From: Chenopodium formosanum
Taxonomy: Eukaryota > Streptophyta > Magnoliopsida > Caryophyllales > Amaranthaceae
Assembly (NCBI GenBank): GCA_024500155.1
Contig: CM044877.1
Span: 72,372,001 to 72,436,000 of the forward strand
Direction of reading: 5' to 3'
DNA length: 64,000 bases
Shown: positions 45,869 to 55,998 of the stretch, piece by piece
Numbering within the stretch: the stretch's first letter is position 1
Layout of the letters: every line of letters starts with the position of its first letter
Translations under genes and position numbers: made by a program
The notes under the pieces: model-generated
Database searches by the model: none
What the model was told of the DNA's origin: nothing
What the model saw: only the letters and a program-made list of their open reading frames with translations

Positions 45869-48800
45869 ATGATCTCAGAGTATAATAATACTTCTCATTC
45901 TCCTTATTTCTCGTGTTCTTCCCTAACCCAAGATGACGAACATTGCTTAGCTAACGATGAAAAAGATAAAGAAATTATTAAAGCAATGGAAACACTTGAA
46001 AAGAAAACACCAGTAATTGAAGAGACTGAAACAGTTGACATCTCGAATGATTCAACTAATAAAAGAGAAGTTAAAATCGGAATAACGTTGAATAAACAAG
46101 AAAGAACCGATCTAATTAACTTACTTAAAGAATTTATCGATGTATTTGCTTGGTCATATGAAGATATGCCAGGCATTAACAGAGAAATAGCTCAACACAC
46201 TATACCATTAATCTCAGGAATGAAACCTGTAAAACAAAAGTTGCGTCGAATGAAACCCGACGTAGCACTTAAAATAAAAGAAGAAGTTCAAAAACAAATA
46301 ACTGCAGGTTTCGTCAAGGTATCCAAATACCCCGAATGGGTCACCAACGTCGTCCCAGTTCCAAAGAAAGACGGAAGGGTAAGGATGTGTGTCGACTATC
46401 GAGATCTAAATAAGGCAAGTCCAAAGGACGACTTCCCTTTGCCACATATCGATATTCTGGTAGACAACACGGCAAATCACGCACTTCCCTCATTCATGGA
46501 CGGATACGCAGGGTACAATCAGATTCTCATGGCAGAAGAAGACATGGAGAAAACAACCTTTATCACACCGTGGGGCACTTACTGTTACACGGTAATGCCA
46601 TTTGGCTTGAAAAACGCAGGTGCTACTTACCAACGTGCAACAAATGCCTTACTCCATGACATGATGCACAAAGAAGTTAAAGTATATGTCGACGACATGA
46701 TTGTGAAATCAAAAGATCGTCTAGGCCATCAAGTAGCCTTAAGGAAATTTTTCGAAAGGCTAAGAAAATATAATATGAGGTTGAATCCATCAAAATGTGC
46801 TTTCGGAGTCACCTCAGGCAAACTCTTGGGATATGTCATAAGCTCTAGAGGAATAGAGATAGATCCAACCAAGATTAAAGCAACCATGTCGATGCCACCG
46901 CCCAAGACCGAGAAACAAATTCGAGGATTTATTGGCCGGTTGCAATACATAAGTAGGTTCATATCAAAACTGACAACGATATGCGAACCAATATTCAAAA
47001 AGCTCAAGAAGAATGTACCAGTGATATGGGATGATGAGTGTCAAAAAGCCTTTGACAAGATCAAAGCCTACCTCACAAACCCTCCCGTATTAGCGCCAGC
47101 ACTTCCCGGAATACCTCTTAGGTTATACTTGACGGTTACCAAAGAGACAATGGGAGCCATGCTAGCACAAGAAGTAGAAAACAAAGAGAATGCAATCTAT
47201 TACCTAAGTAAGAAGATGCTCAAATACGAAACACGCTATACACCACTCGAGAAATTGTGCCTCGCTTTGGTGTGGGCCACAACTAAGTTGAGACATTACA
47301 TGTTGGTGCATACCGTTTTCGTAGTATCCCGATTGGATCCACTCAAATATTTGTTCGAGAAATCAACACTCAAAGGACGTATTTCAAGATGGATAGTCAA
47401 CTTAGCCCAGTTGGATGTGCGGTTTATGCCACAAAAAGCTATTAAAGGATCTGTGGTGTTAGACTTTCTGGCAGACTTTCCAATAGAAGACTCGACACCA
47501 ATACAAGACAATGAATTTCCAGACGAGGATTTGATGGTCACCGAAGATGATACTTGGACCTTGTACTTCGACGGAGCCTCAAACCAAAAGGGATGTGGCG
47601 TCGGAGTGTTACTAGTATCACCTAAAGAAGAACACGTCCCAATCTCAATAAAGCTTGATTTCGACGTTACCAACAACGCTGCTGAATATGAAGCATGTGT
47701 GGTAGGCCTTGAAACAACCCTGACATTGGGAGTAAAGAAGCTAAGGATATTCGGAGATTCTTCTCTGATTATCAATCAGATATCTAAAAGGTGGAAAGTA
47801 AGGAGTGAAAGCCTAGCCCCTTACCAAACTTATCTGGAAACTCTTACCGATCAGTTAGAGAAGGTAGAATACACATATCTACCTAGAGAAGAAAACCAAT
47901 TTGCTGATGCCTTGGCAAGATTAGCCTCAATGGTTAGGATTTCCACGGAAATCGAGCAAATGCCTCTAACTATCGAAAAAAGGCATAAATCAGCGTATAT
48001 ACAGGCTATAGAAGACGACGACCCAGTCCAAGACGAAGAAGAAGAACAAGAAGAAGAACCATGGTACACAGACATTCTCAACTATGTCACCAATGGAGAA
48101 TACCCTCCTCATGCTGACAAAAGAGCAAAACGAGCATTAAGACTTTTGGCTTCTCAATATGTACTCATAGACAACGAGTTACATAAGAGGGTACCTAAAG
48201 GTCGAGCTCTCCTATGCGTAGGAAAGGTGGATGCACAAAGAATAATGAGAATAGTTCACGAAGGAATATGTGGAACCCATGTAAATGGCAAAATGTTAGT
48301 CCAGAAAATAATGCGAGAAGGGTATTATTGGGCTACAATGAATAGGGACTGCCATCAATACGTGAAAAGATGCCCTAAATGTCAAATTTATGCCAATTTA
48401 CAGCATGTTCCTCCATCTTTGCTCTACACCTACACATCACCATGGCCATTCTCTACATGGGGAATTGACATAATTGGCAAAATCAGTCCCCCAGGGACAG
48501 GAGGCCACGAATTTATTCTAGTAGCAATTGATTACTTTACAAAGTGGGTCGAAGCGCAATCATACGCTAAACTCACTGCAAAACACGTAGCACTCTTTAT
48601 CGAGAGAAATATCATTTGTCGATATGGAGTCCCGCATGAAATGATAAGTGACAATGGAACTCACTTTCAAGCCGAATGTGAAGAATTGCTACACAGATAT
48701 GGTATCCAACATCATCATTCGTCCCCTTATAGACCTCAAGCAGCTAATAAGAATCTAAAGACTATCATCGAGAAAATGACAGAAAATTATAAGGATTGGC

Positions 48801-49288
48801 CTGACAAGCTCCACTTTGCACTGTGGGGTTATCGCACGTCAATCCGTACGTCAACAGGAAATACACCATTTTCTTTGGTATATGGAATGGATGTCGTACA
48901 ACCTGTCGAACTAGAAATACCATCTCTACGCATTGCGCTAGAGAGTAAACTTGATAAAGTTGAATGGACTAGGGCACGATATGAAGAATTGATCCTACTC
49001 GACGAAAAACGATTAGAAGCTCTACATCACACTCAGTGCTATCAGACTCGTATGGCTAGACATTTTAATAAGAAGGTCAAGACAAGAAATATCAAAGTAG
49101 GAGATTTGGTATTAAAAGCACTAAGGAAAAATGTTTTAGATCCAAGGGGAAAGTTCAGACCTAATTGGTCTGGCCCCTACATTGTCAAAACAATCCTGTC
49201 AGGTGGTGCAGCAAAATTAACTGATATGGATGACAATGAATTCTCAAACATGACCAATCTTGACCAACTTAAAAAATACTACCCATAA
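45869..49288 (+). CDS. pol: Reverse transcriptase, dual RNase H and integrase of A
   Basis: 1139 codons. RT spans about residues 120-330 with VPKKDGRVRMCVDYRDLNKA, MPFGLKNAGATYQR and the catalytic YVDDM (about residue 272). A first RNase H region spans about 410-540. A second, archaeal-type RNase H (LYFDGASNQKGCGVGVLL, NNAAEYEA, GDSSLI) spans about 558-700 and is diagnostic of the Tat lineage. Integrase spans about 790-1000 with an HHCC zinc finger (HEGICGTH, CPKCQ) and the first two catalytic aspartates (GIDIIG, SDNGTHF). The segment expected to hold the catalytic glutamate before AANKN is missing (PYRPQAANKN at about 953-960), an apparent short in-frame deletion. The C-terminus has the usual GDLVLK and GPYIV motifs. 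Confidence 0.9.
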   Translation: MISEYNNTSHSPYFSCSSLTQDDEHCLANDEKDKEIIKAMETLEKKTPVIEETETVDISNDSTNKREVKIGITLNKQERTDLINLLKEFIDVFAWSYEDMPGINREIAQHTIPLISGMKPVKQKLRRMKPDVALKIKEEVQKQITAGFVKVSKYPEWVTNVVPVPKKDGRVRMCVDYRDLNKASPKDDFPLPHIDILVDNTANHALPSFMDGYAGYNQILMAEEDMEKTTFITPWGTYCYTVMPFGLKNAGATYQRATNALLHDMMHKEVKVYVDDMIVKSKDRLGHQVALRKFFERLRKYNMRLNPSKCAFGVTSGKLLGYVISSRGIEIDPTKIKATMSMPPPKTEKQIRGFIGRLQYISRFISKLTTICEPIFKKLKKNVPVIWDDECQKAFDKIKAYLTNPPVLAPALPGIPLRLYLTVTKETMGAMLAQEVENKENAIYYLSKKMLKYETRYTPLEKLCLALVWATTKLRHYMLVHTVFVVSRLDPLKYLFEKSTLKGRISRWIVNLAQLDVRFMPQKAIKGSVVLDFLADFPIEDSTPIQDNEFPDEDLMVTEDDTWTLYFDGASNQKGCGVGVLLVSPKEEHVPISIKLDFDVTNNAAEYEACVVGLETTLTLGVKKLRIFGDSSLIINQISKRWKVRSESLAPYQTYLETLTDQLEKVEYTYLPREENQFADALARLASMVRISTEIEQMPLTIEKRHKSAYIQAIEDDDPVQDEEEEQEEEPWYTDILNYVTNGEYPPHADKRAKRALRLLASQYVLIDNELHKRVPKGRALLCVGKVDAQRIMRIVHEGICGTHVNGKMLVQKIMREGYYWATMNRDCHQYVKRCPKCQIYANLQHVPPSLLYTYTSPWPFSTWGIDIIGKISPPGTGGHEFILVAIDYFTKWVEAQSYAKLTAKHVALFIERNIICRYGVPHEMISDNGTHFQAECEELLHRYGIQHHHSSPYRPQAANKNLKTIIEKMTENYKDWPDKLHFALWGYRTSIRTSTGNTPFSLVYGMDVVQPVELEIPSLRIALESKLDKVEWTRARYEELILLDEKRLEALHHTQCYQTRMARHFNKKVKTRNIKVGDLVLKALRKNVLDPRGKFRPNWSGPYIVKTILSGGAAKLTDMDDNEFSNMTNLDQLKKYYP

Positions 49289-49310
49289 TTACTTGAGTAG
49301 GACACTCAAG

Positions 49311-49373
49311 AGAGCTACGTTCGGCCTGATTCCTTAGGAAAGGATACGTAGGCAACCCTTTACGGGTGCGGCC
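49311..49373 (+). other. Conserved post-pol motif in A
   Basis: Begins about 22 bp after the integrase stop. It shares GAGCTACGTTCGGCCTGATTCC, GGATACGTAGGCAACC and GGTGCGGCC with copies in C and B. Confidence 0.6.
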
Positions 49374-49439
49374 ACTTTATTATTCGACATCTCCGCCTTC
49401 CAGAATCAACTAAAGTCAACGAAAGTCAGCAAATTATTG

Positions 49440-49556
49440 GCGTCGCAGAACAGAGTCTGGCGCCAGCAATAAGCCATTAGCGCCAACCGATGGTATTGGC
49501 GCCTGGCGCCATACCTCAATAGCTGGCGCCAAACTGCAATTACTGGCGCCAATTCA
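49440..49556. promoter_or_regulatory. GGCGCC cluster between pol and antisense gene 1
   Basis: TTGGCGTCGC, CTGGCGCCAGC, TAGCGCCAACC, TTGGCGCCTGGCGCCAT, CTGGCGCCAAAC and CTGGCGCCAATT. A plus-strand TATAAATTTA follows at about 49667, so a plus-strand promoter is possible. This is speculative. Confidence 0.5.
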
Positions 49557-49813
49557 GCAATAAAATCTGGGCGAATTTTGGTGTTTTTCGGAAAATTTTC
49601 GACTTCTGTACTCGAAAAATTTCTGGAAAATTAATTTTTTTTTTTTCGATTTTCATTGCTTTAATAATATAAATTTAAAGTAACAATTTAATTGAAAGCT
49701 GAAATTTCATTAATAAAATAAAATTACATTGTTAATGGAATTTAAACAAGGCTGAAATAAATTAACTTTAAATAAAAATTAACAATCTAATAAATCTACA
49801 GCTAAGCAATGTT

Positions 49814-51320
49814 TTAATCTTTCTTCTCCTTTTTAGCTCTTTTCCAATTCTTTTCTGTTTCCTCCTCTTCATCCATTACTTTAGCTAGTAGGCATCCTTT
49901 AGAGGACCTACATTCAATTCTGGAATAGATTGTTTCCCCTTCAACTAGCACCCCATGCTTCTTTTCCACCCAAGCCTTTTTGTCTGTGGTGTTAGCTTTC
50001 CTTTTCCCTTTGTCTTTAGTAGTATTCTTCTTCCTAGGCATTGTAGGTGTTTTGAATTCAATTCTCGCACCTAAGCGTTCTTTAGTCGGTGTCACCCTGT
50101 CACCTAGACGATTCTTCACATCGGTCCTACCCTGATCAATTGAAGATTTCTTCAGCAACCACTTCTTTACATCATTAGGTAAAGAAGGGGGAACCTTTTG
50201 GGTAATCACTTCCCATAAAGGTCTAGCGCTCCAGTAAGTGTCAAATCTATCTACTTCCTGAGATACGGGATACTCATAGGGAGGACGAAGGTCCCCGGAA
50301 GGAATATTTTGAAGCAAGCCGTATTGTCTTTTTACCCTGCAGGGATAATAATATGTTACACGAGACAAGCTTGGGAGATGGCAGAAAGGTTGCTTGTTAA
50401 CACCAACCATCCTTTCTATTTTCCACCATGGGATGACCCACTTGATAGCAAAATCACGTGATTAAAAGACTTTTCTCCACCCATGGCGCCCAATTTTAGG
50501 GATGCGCTTCTTCCTTCTCACGAAGCAAGTGGGAGTATATTTTTCAATGTCGTCCGGAGGGCTAATTAATCCTAGCCTCTCCATCAGCCACATCTATAAA
50601 AAATTGCAATGCAAATAAATTATTATTACAATATAAAAATATATTTTTTGATTTCTGTAATTAAAAATATTAATTTTCTACCTGTAATAAAATTGGAGAG
50701 CCGCGAAGAGGCGCTTTTGGGTCCCTTTTCAACTCATCTAGACTAATCATAGTCTCTCCAACTATCAATGACATTGGATTTCTCCCTGATTCAATTTGTT
50801 CTAGTACAGTGGTTATAATTGATTGACCCTCGTTATTTTTACCACTACTAAGACAATATTGATTGAGCATGCAAAATAAGAACGCCCTTCTTCTATATAT
50901 ATGAAAAGATTCAGAAAGAGGTTTATCAAAATAATAGCGCGCGGATTCTTTCAAGTTAACTACATTGCCATCTACTATCTTTGATAAATCCCTATCCTTC
51001 AAATTAAAGAAGCGTTCAAAATCCTTATAGTAATATGCATCTACTCTAGGGATTACTACCAGGTTTATTGCAGGGAAGCCTAAGATAGCACCAAATTCCT
51101 TTGGCAAAGGGCTAATTTCATCATACCCTATTCTAAAACAATGCGTATCGATATTCCAAAATTCTAAAGCGGTATGTATGAAGTCTATGTCTAAATCTAC
51201 CCCTTTGATGCCATAAATTCCCCCCAAGTGAAATAAATCCAATTCTTTTCTTTCTCTAGCATTAAGAGATCGACACCATTCATGAGAGTATTGGGTGAAG
51301 ATTTTAGTGGCTAAAGACAT
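49814..51320 (-). pseudogene. Antisense gene 1 of A: DUF7745/plant-mobile-domain-type protein, two exons, one stop
   Basis: Exon 1 (51320-50682) starts MSLATKIFTQYSHEWCRSLN and contains the domain core FWNIDTHCFRIGYDEISPLP and KEFGAILGFPAI. It ends LLQ at a CAG/GTAGAA donor. A roughly 88 bp intron follows. Exon 2 (50593-49814), after TTTTTATAG, runs in phase from MWLMERLGLISPP, with WVIPWW and VTYYYPCRVKRQYG, to a lysine-rich C-terminus. This would be about 472 residues. TAA at 50462-50464 interrupts exon 2. The family is common in plant LTR elements, often in antisense, and related host MAIN/MAIL proteins silence transposons. Function here is unknown. ATAAATAG (51400-51393, minus) lies 73 bp before the ATG, with a GGCGCC cluster further upstream. 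Confidence 0.75.
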
Positions 51321-51392
51321 GATTATTATTTTTTCTAAAGAGGAGAATAATTTTTTCGCTGGAATTATGAGAAGATTCGGCTGATCAAGGGG

Positions 51393-51556
51393 CTATTTAT
51401 GTACAAATTGCGAGGAATTTTAATCTGAATGAAATACGGAGTCAGCGTCAATTGGCGTCAAAGTCCCGACATTGGCGCCACCATCTAGTGCCTGGCGCCA
51501 CACGCTAAGTTTAGCGCCCGGCGCCACGCGCCACAGTCTGGCGCCAGCTGGCGCCA
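51393..51556 (-). promoter_or_regulatory. Promoter region of antisense gene 1: GGCGCC cluster plus TATA-like box
   Basis: The cluster at 51444-51556 contains TTGGCGCCACC, CTGGCGCCACACGCTA, TAGCGCCCGGCGCCACGCGCC and CTGGCGCCAGCTGGCGCCAA. Reading on the minus strand, 44 bp later comes ATAAATAG and 73 bp after that the ATG. This repeats the cluster-then-TATA layout of the LTR promoter (60 bp). Confidence 0.6.
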
Positions 51557-52005
51557 AGTCAACAGGGCAGCCGCGCGTGCTCAACTTGCGTTTTGATATT
51601 AAACTTGAGTCGGTTAATGACTTTATGGCCCCATTTATTTTTTTTTAAAAATATTTTTTCTATCTTAATTAATTAAATATAGCAATTATTTTTAATTAAT
51701 TTTCCTTTTCTTTTTTGGATTTTATATTAATTTTCAAAAAAACAACATTTTTTCCGTTTTCTTTTCCTTTTTTATTTTTTCTTTTTGGGGGAGAGAGTCG
51801 GATAATATCCTCCATCAATAATAAAAATGACGGAATTTTTGCGCAAAATTGTTATCACACTTCGCTTGCACACACTAACATACACTGACATAATAATAAA
51901 CAATTAAATGGAGTTACAATAACATAGATAAATACAAAGTGTCTAAATAATGAGTCAAAGGCAAAAGTTCTATAAGTCAAAATAAAATACATATACAGAA
52001 ACAGA
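51557..52005. other. Spacer between the antisense genes
   Basis: AT-rich with homopolymer T and A tracts. The phrase TTTTTGGGGGAGAGAGTCGGATA near 51783, followed by ATGACGG, is also found in other forms at 1583-1620 and 63407-63440, so it is a shared element motif. Confidence 0.4.
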
Positions 52006-54350
52006 CTACGGCGTCGGAGGACGTAGGCCCATCATGCCGTAAAACTGCGCTGTACGAGGAGTCACCTCTCCACCATCTCTAGCCTCAGCACCAGCCCCAG
52101 TCTCCGTAGGAGGAGGAAAACTCAAGACAGGACCGCTCCAGCTAAGATCAACCTGAGGCTGAGACCGCGGAGGCTGCTGCGATGAAGAGCCAACCTCGTA
52201 CATCCCACCACCTCTGAAAGCTGAGGTAGCCTCTCCTACCGGTGCAGCAGAAGCACCCTCAGAAGAAGATCCTGAGCCCTCAGCAACGTCGGCTCGAGCA
52301 GCCTCGGAACGACCACCTCTACCTTCTGACGAAGTACGACGACGTCTCGAGCTAGTCCTCGCCGGATCTCTCCGCCCCTCAGGCCTCGTACGGGTGTGAG
52401 AAGCGATAGGCTGACCCTGCAAAAAGAATTAAGTCAGAAACAAAGTAAAACTGAAGCCATAATGCAATAATAAGTGACGAAAGGTTACCTCTCGGACAAC
52501 GTCGTCCCGACGACAGGTAGCCGCGTTCCTCATCCGGACGAGCTGGCTCCGGAAGGCATCTATGCATCGTGCCATAGCCGAAACCACCTCGCGTGAGAAC
52601 TGTCAGAAAAATAAGTCAGTGAAAATACATGATAACTGAATACAAAATTCTGAATTAAAACTAGGCCTACCCTGGTCTAGTGGCGAGGAATCGATCGCTC
52701 CACGAAGCGCTCGCCCTCGGGAGCCGGAGAAATCATCTCCTCGATCGGCCCGTATACCCCCTGGTAGTGAATGGACATATGGGGCGGCACAAACTCAGTG
52801 GGACCATCCTGATAAAACAGAAAGAAATCAATAAGGTATCACTTGGGGGCTACTTAGCGAAAAATAAAAAGCTAAGAATCTTACCCTTACATCCTCAGCC
52901 GGTACAGGGCTGGAGCTAATAAAGGTAGTAGCTCCTCAGTGTAACACCGCCCAAGGATCGCATGGGACCGTCGGAGGGAACCAGGTCCCTCGGCCATGCT
53001 CGACAACTGTCTCTCGTCGAACATATGACGTGGCGGAGGAGCAGGAACGACGAAAACATCAGAAGAGTGTTGTCTAGCAACTCTCTCTCCTAAATACACA
53101 ACTGCTCCGTAGGTCCCCAGAAAATAGCGACGCTCAGCAGAGTACTGTGCAGCTAATCCAGGGACTGTCCAACCGCCCCACGGTCGGTATACTACCTCAG
53201 GTCCCTATAAAAGCACCAATCAGGCAAGAATATGTCTAAAACACCCAAAGAAGAGCAAGATAAACACTAAAATCGTACCGAGATGATCCGGCTCCGGACA
53301 CCTGCAGTAGACATGTCCACATGGTGCCTGCCCCAAGAGGCGCTCACCGGATATCCCCTCGGCGATGGTCTCGCCAGCGCAACGGAAGAAAAATACTCGT
53401 AGAACCATATCTACAAAAAAGTTAAAAGCGTGAGTAAATGCTAACTAACATGTAGGGCTAAACTTTACAGGGAGTAATGTTTACCTCTACGACCTTCCAA
53501 AAAGTAGACAAAGCAATGTTTGTCCTAAAAGACCGGTGACGACACGAGCCTCTCAGTGTACGAACGAAATCAGCATAGGCCAATATGGCCCAGTCATAAG
53601 TCCCGATCCGCTGGAGATCACGGACAACAGGGAGGTAGTAAAGCAATGCCCTACTACCCCTGTCCGGGGAGAATGTCCCTGACAATAACATCAGCACAAA
53701 GATGCGCACCCGCTGCTCTCGGGTGGTCGCATCATCATCAAGAGCCACTGCCAGCGTCGAACGACGAATCCCTCTAGCACTAAACTGAGTCGTCTCGACC
53801 TCAGCTCGGGCCCGAACAGCAATCGGCCCCAACAACTCCTCGGCCTCTGAAGAGAAGACGTCGATCCCACCGTCGAACGGCAGCGGTACGAAGTAAACTC
53901 CAGTCCTGTGATGAGACTGAAGTCTGTAGGGGTGACCATCATCTCACCCCAGGGAAAATGAAAGGTGTTGGTGGTGTCCCAGAAGAACTCCACCAAAGCG
54001 CATACTACGTGGTGATCCCCGCTAGAGGCGACCATAGCCTCGGAGGTCTCGAACAGAGTAACTAGCCCGTAGGACTCCCATAGGAGTCTCGTCTCACGAT
54101 CTCTAGCAATGTGCATCCTATACAAATCGCATAGACCATCACAGCCAGAGTCGTGATGCCGTGTCCTCCCAGGCTCGGTTCTCCGTCTCACCCTCTCAGA
54201 AATGTGGTGGACAGGGGCAAAGAACAAAGTCTGCTCATCCCACTCCGGGAACCGACCAAGTGAAGTGGACGGTGTGGTGTCGTCCTCCGCGGGCTCATGC
54301 TCCCGTCTAGTGTTTCGGGACCGTGAACCTGAGCCTCGTTGTCTAGCCAT
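52006..54350 (-). pseudogene. Antisense gene 2 of A: plant-mobile-domain (MAIN-like) protein, multi-exon, frameshifted
   Basis: Exon 1 (54350-53485) starts MARQRGSGSRSR and holds the hallmark start of the plant mobile domain (ALVEFFWDTTNTFHFPWGE, then TPTDFSLITGLEF). Next come exon 2 (53410-53279, with WFYEYFSS), exon 3 (53204-52891, with YRPWGGWTVPG), exon 4 (52808-about 52671), an exon at about 52600-52490 (FSREVVSAMARCIDAF) and a last exon (52419-52006) rich in Ser, Arg, Gly and Pro. Splice dinucleotides are visible at the main junctions. Near 53893 the domain continues in another phase (loss of about one base), and the exon 3/exon 4 phase does not match, so the gene is probably broken. 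A GTAAGT donor at 54821-54816 suggests a 5'-UTR intron ending at 54352. Base composition is much more GC-rich than antisense gene 1. Confidence 0.75.
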
Positions 54351-54973
54351 GCTACATTGTGCAGAATCATCATAAATTAAGGTTCTATAGTATCTAAGGT
54401 TCGCCTAGCCGCATGATACTATGTTCGCAAAAAACAGAGTACGTAGTACTAAAACAGAGCACAAAATCAAATTGAGCATGACAGTATTTTTTCAAGCAAT
54501 CAAACAATTTCTGGCAACCCTATAGTGATTATTGTGACAAATTGAACAAGAATTGCTAGCAAAAATTTCAAGAACAAACCACATTGTTCTTCACGACATA
54601 AGAGGTCCAACAATGGTAGATTGCTCATTTCTTCACCAAATTGAGTCAAAAAAGTCTCAAATTACTCCCAAGGCAATATAAAAACATAAACAAACAATTT
54701 CATGGCATAAAACTTGATAAACAAAGCAAATTGAGCATCATAGAATTCGAATTTTCATGAAATTCGTGAATAAACATGCCAGGAATTCATAAAAACCGGT
54801 GTGGGTTTAAGGGAAACTTACATAGATCGGGGATATAGATGAAAAGAGCTTTGATTTGCAACAAATTTGAGCGAATTCGGTTGAGAAACGAGTGAGCAAT
54901 GATCAATTGAAGCTTTCGGTTTCTTCGAGCAGCGATCGTGGCAAACCAGAGCAAGAAATGAAATGAAAACGGG

Positions 54974-55100
54974 AATTTAAAGAGAACCCCGTGCTGGCGC
55001 CAGCCCCTAGGCAATTGCGTCACAAAATGGGCTTGGCGCCTGGCACCAACGCCTGGCGCTAATGCCATTAGGCTGGCGCTGATAGATTTTCAGCGACGCC
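54974..55100 (-). promoter_or_regulatory. Candidate promoter of antisense gene 2: GGCGCC cluster plus TTTAAATT
   Basis: CTGGCGCCAGC, TTGGCGCCTGGCACCAACGCC, CTGGCGCTAAT, CTGGCGCTGAT and GACGCCAAAA at 54994-55100 are followed on the minus strand by TTTAAATT (54981-54974). A non-coding first exon with a donor at 54821 and the ATG at 54350 lie downstream. The TATA match is weak. Confidence 0.45.
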
Positions 55101-55980
55101 AAAACATCCAGCCACCTGATGAGGTTGTGCTAGTCTTCTGCAATATATTTTTTGAGTTCCTTGGTACGCCAGTTAGCCCCTCTAAGCAATTTGACATGAT
55201 TAAGTAATCGGCTTGATTACGTAAAGTGATCGACCTGATAAAAAGATCGTCTCACTTAGCTTAAAGCGCCTAAGCATTGGCTCGTTAGCAAAAAGCACCG
55301 ACATATAGGTTCAAGAGCAAAGGGCACCGACATACAGGTTCAAAGAAAAAGAGCGCCAACGTACAGGCATAACAAAGGCAAAGTTCAAGCGAACTTTTAA
55401 AGATTGACAGGCGTGGATCTTCGGTAATTTCCTTTGGAAAATTATCGTATCAATGCAACTGAAGGTAATTTCGGGCGAAGTTGTCTTCGATCATATTCCC
55501 TTAGGCATGGAAGATGATCATAATGCGGATGAGAATTATTTCAAGAGAAATAATTTTCGATAGTATTCCTTTGGACGTGGGATATTATCAATGCGGATAA
55601 GAATTATTTCGAGAGAAATATCTTCAATGATGTTCCCTTGGACGTGGAATATTATCATTGCGGGGAGGATAGTTTCAGGCGAAGTAATCTTCTAATTTGG
55701 AAGCAGTTTCGGGCGTAGCGGTTTTCAAGCGGGATGACATTCTCTAGCTTGTAGGAGGTCATCAAAATAACAGAAGCAGCAGCAAATCGGTTACTTTCAG
55801 AGACGTGTGCTCGACGGTGCAAGATACGCGTTTCTTAACTCTTTTATCTGTTTAACTAATGCTAGTTTTGCAGGTTTCAGCGTTACAAGAGTGATTTAGG
55901 ATCGCAGAACGTTCTGAATCATTCTCCATCCCTATCGATACTTTGACTTTCGTTTTCGGAACTCGCGTTTCTCCAAACTC
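55101..55980 (+). repeat. 3' non-coding region of A with ~85 bp and ~30 bp repeats
   Basis: GCACCGACATA(T/C)AGGTTCAA is repeated at about 55290-55360. From 55440 to 55690 there are about three imperfect units with GCGAAG, TCTTCGAT.ATATTCCC, TTGGACGTGGAATATTATCA and TGCGGATGAGAATTATTTC. Bases after 55850 match the last part of C before its polypurine tract. Copies of the 55150-55440 phrases recur in B at 63757-63960. Confidence 0.6.
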
Positions 55981-55998
55981 AGTCAAAGTGGGGGATTC
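55981..55998 (+). promoter_or_regulatory. Polypurine tract of A
   Basis: AGTCAAAGTGGGGGATTC directly before the 3' LTR. Confidence 0.85.
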
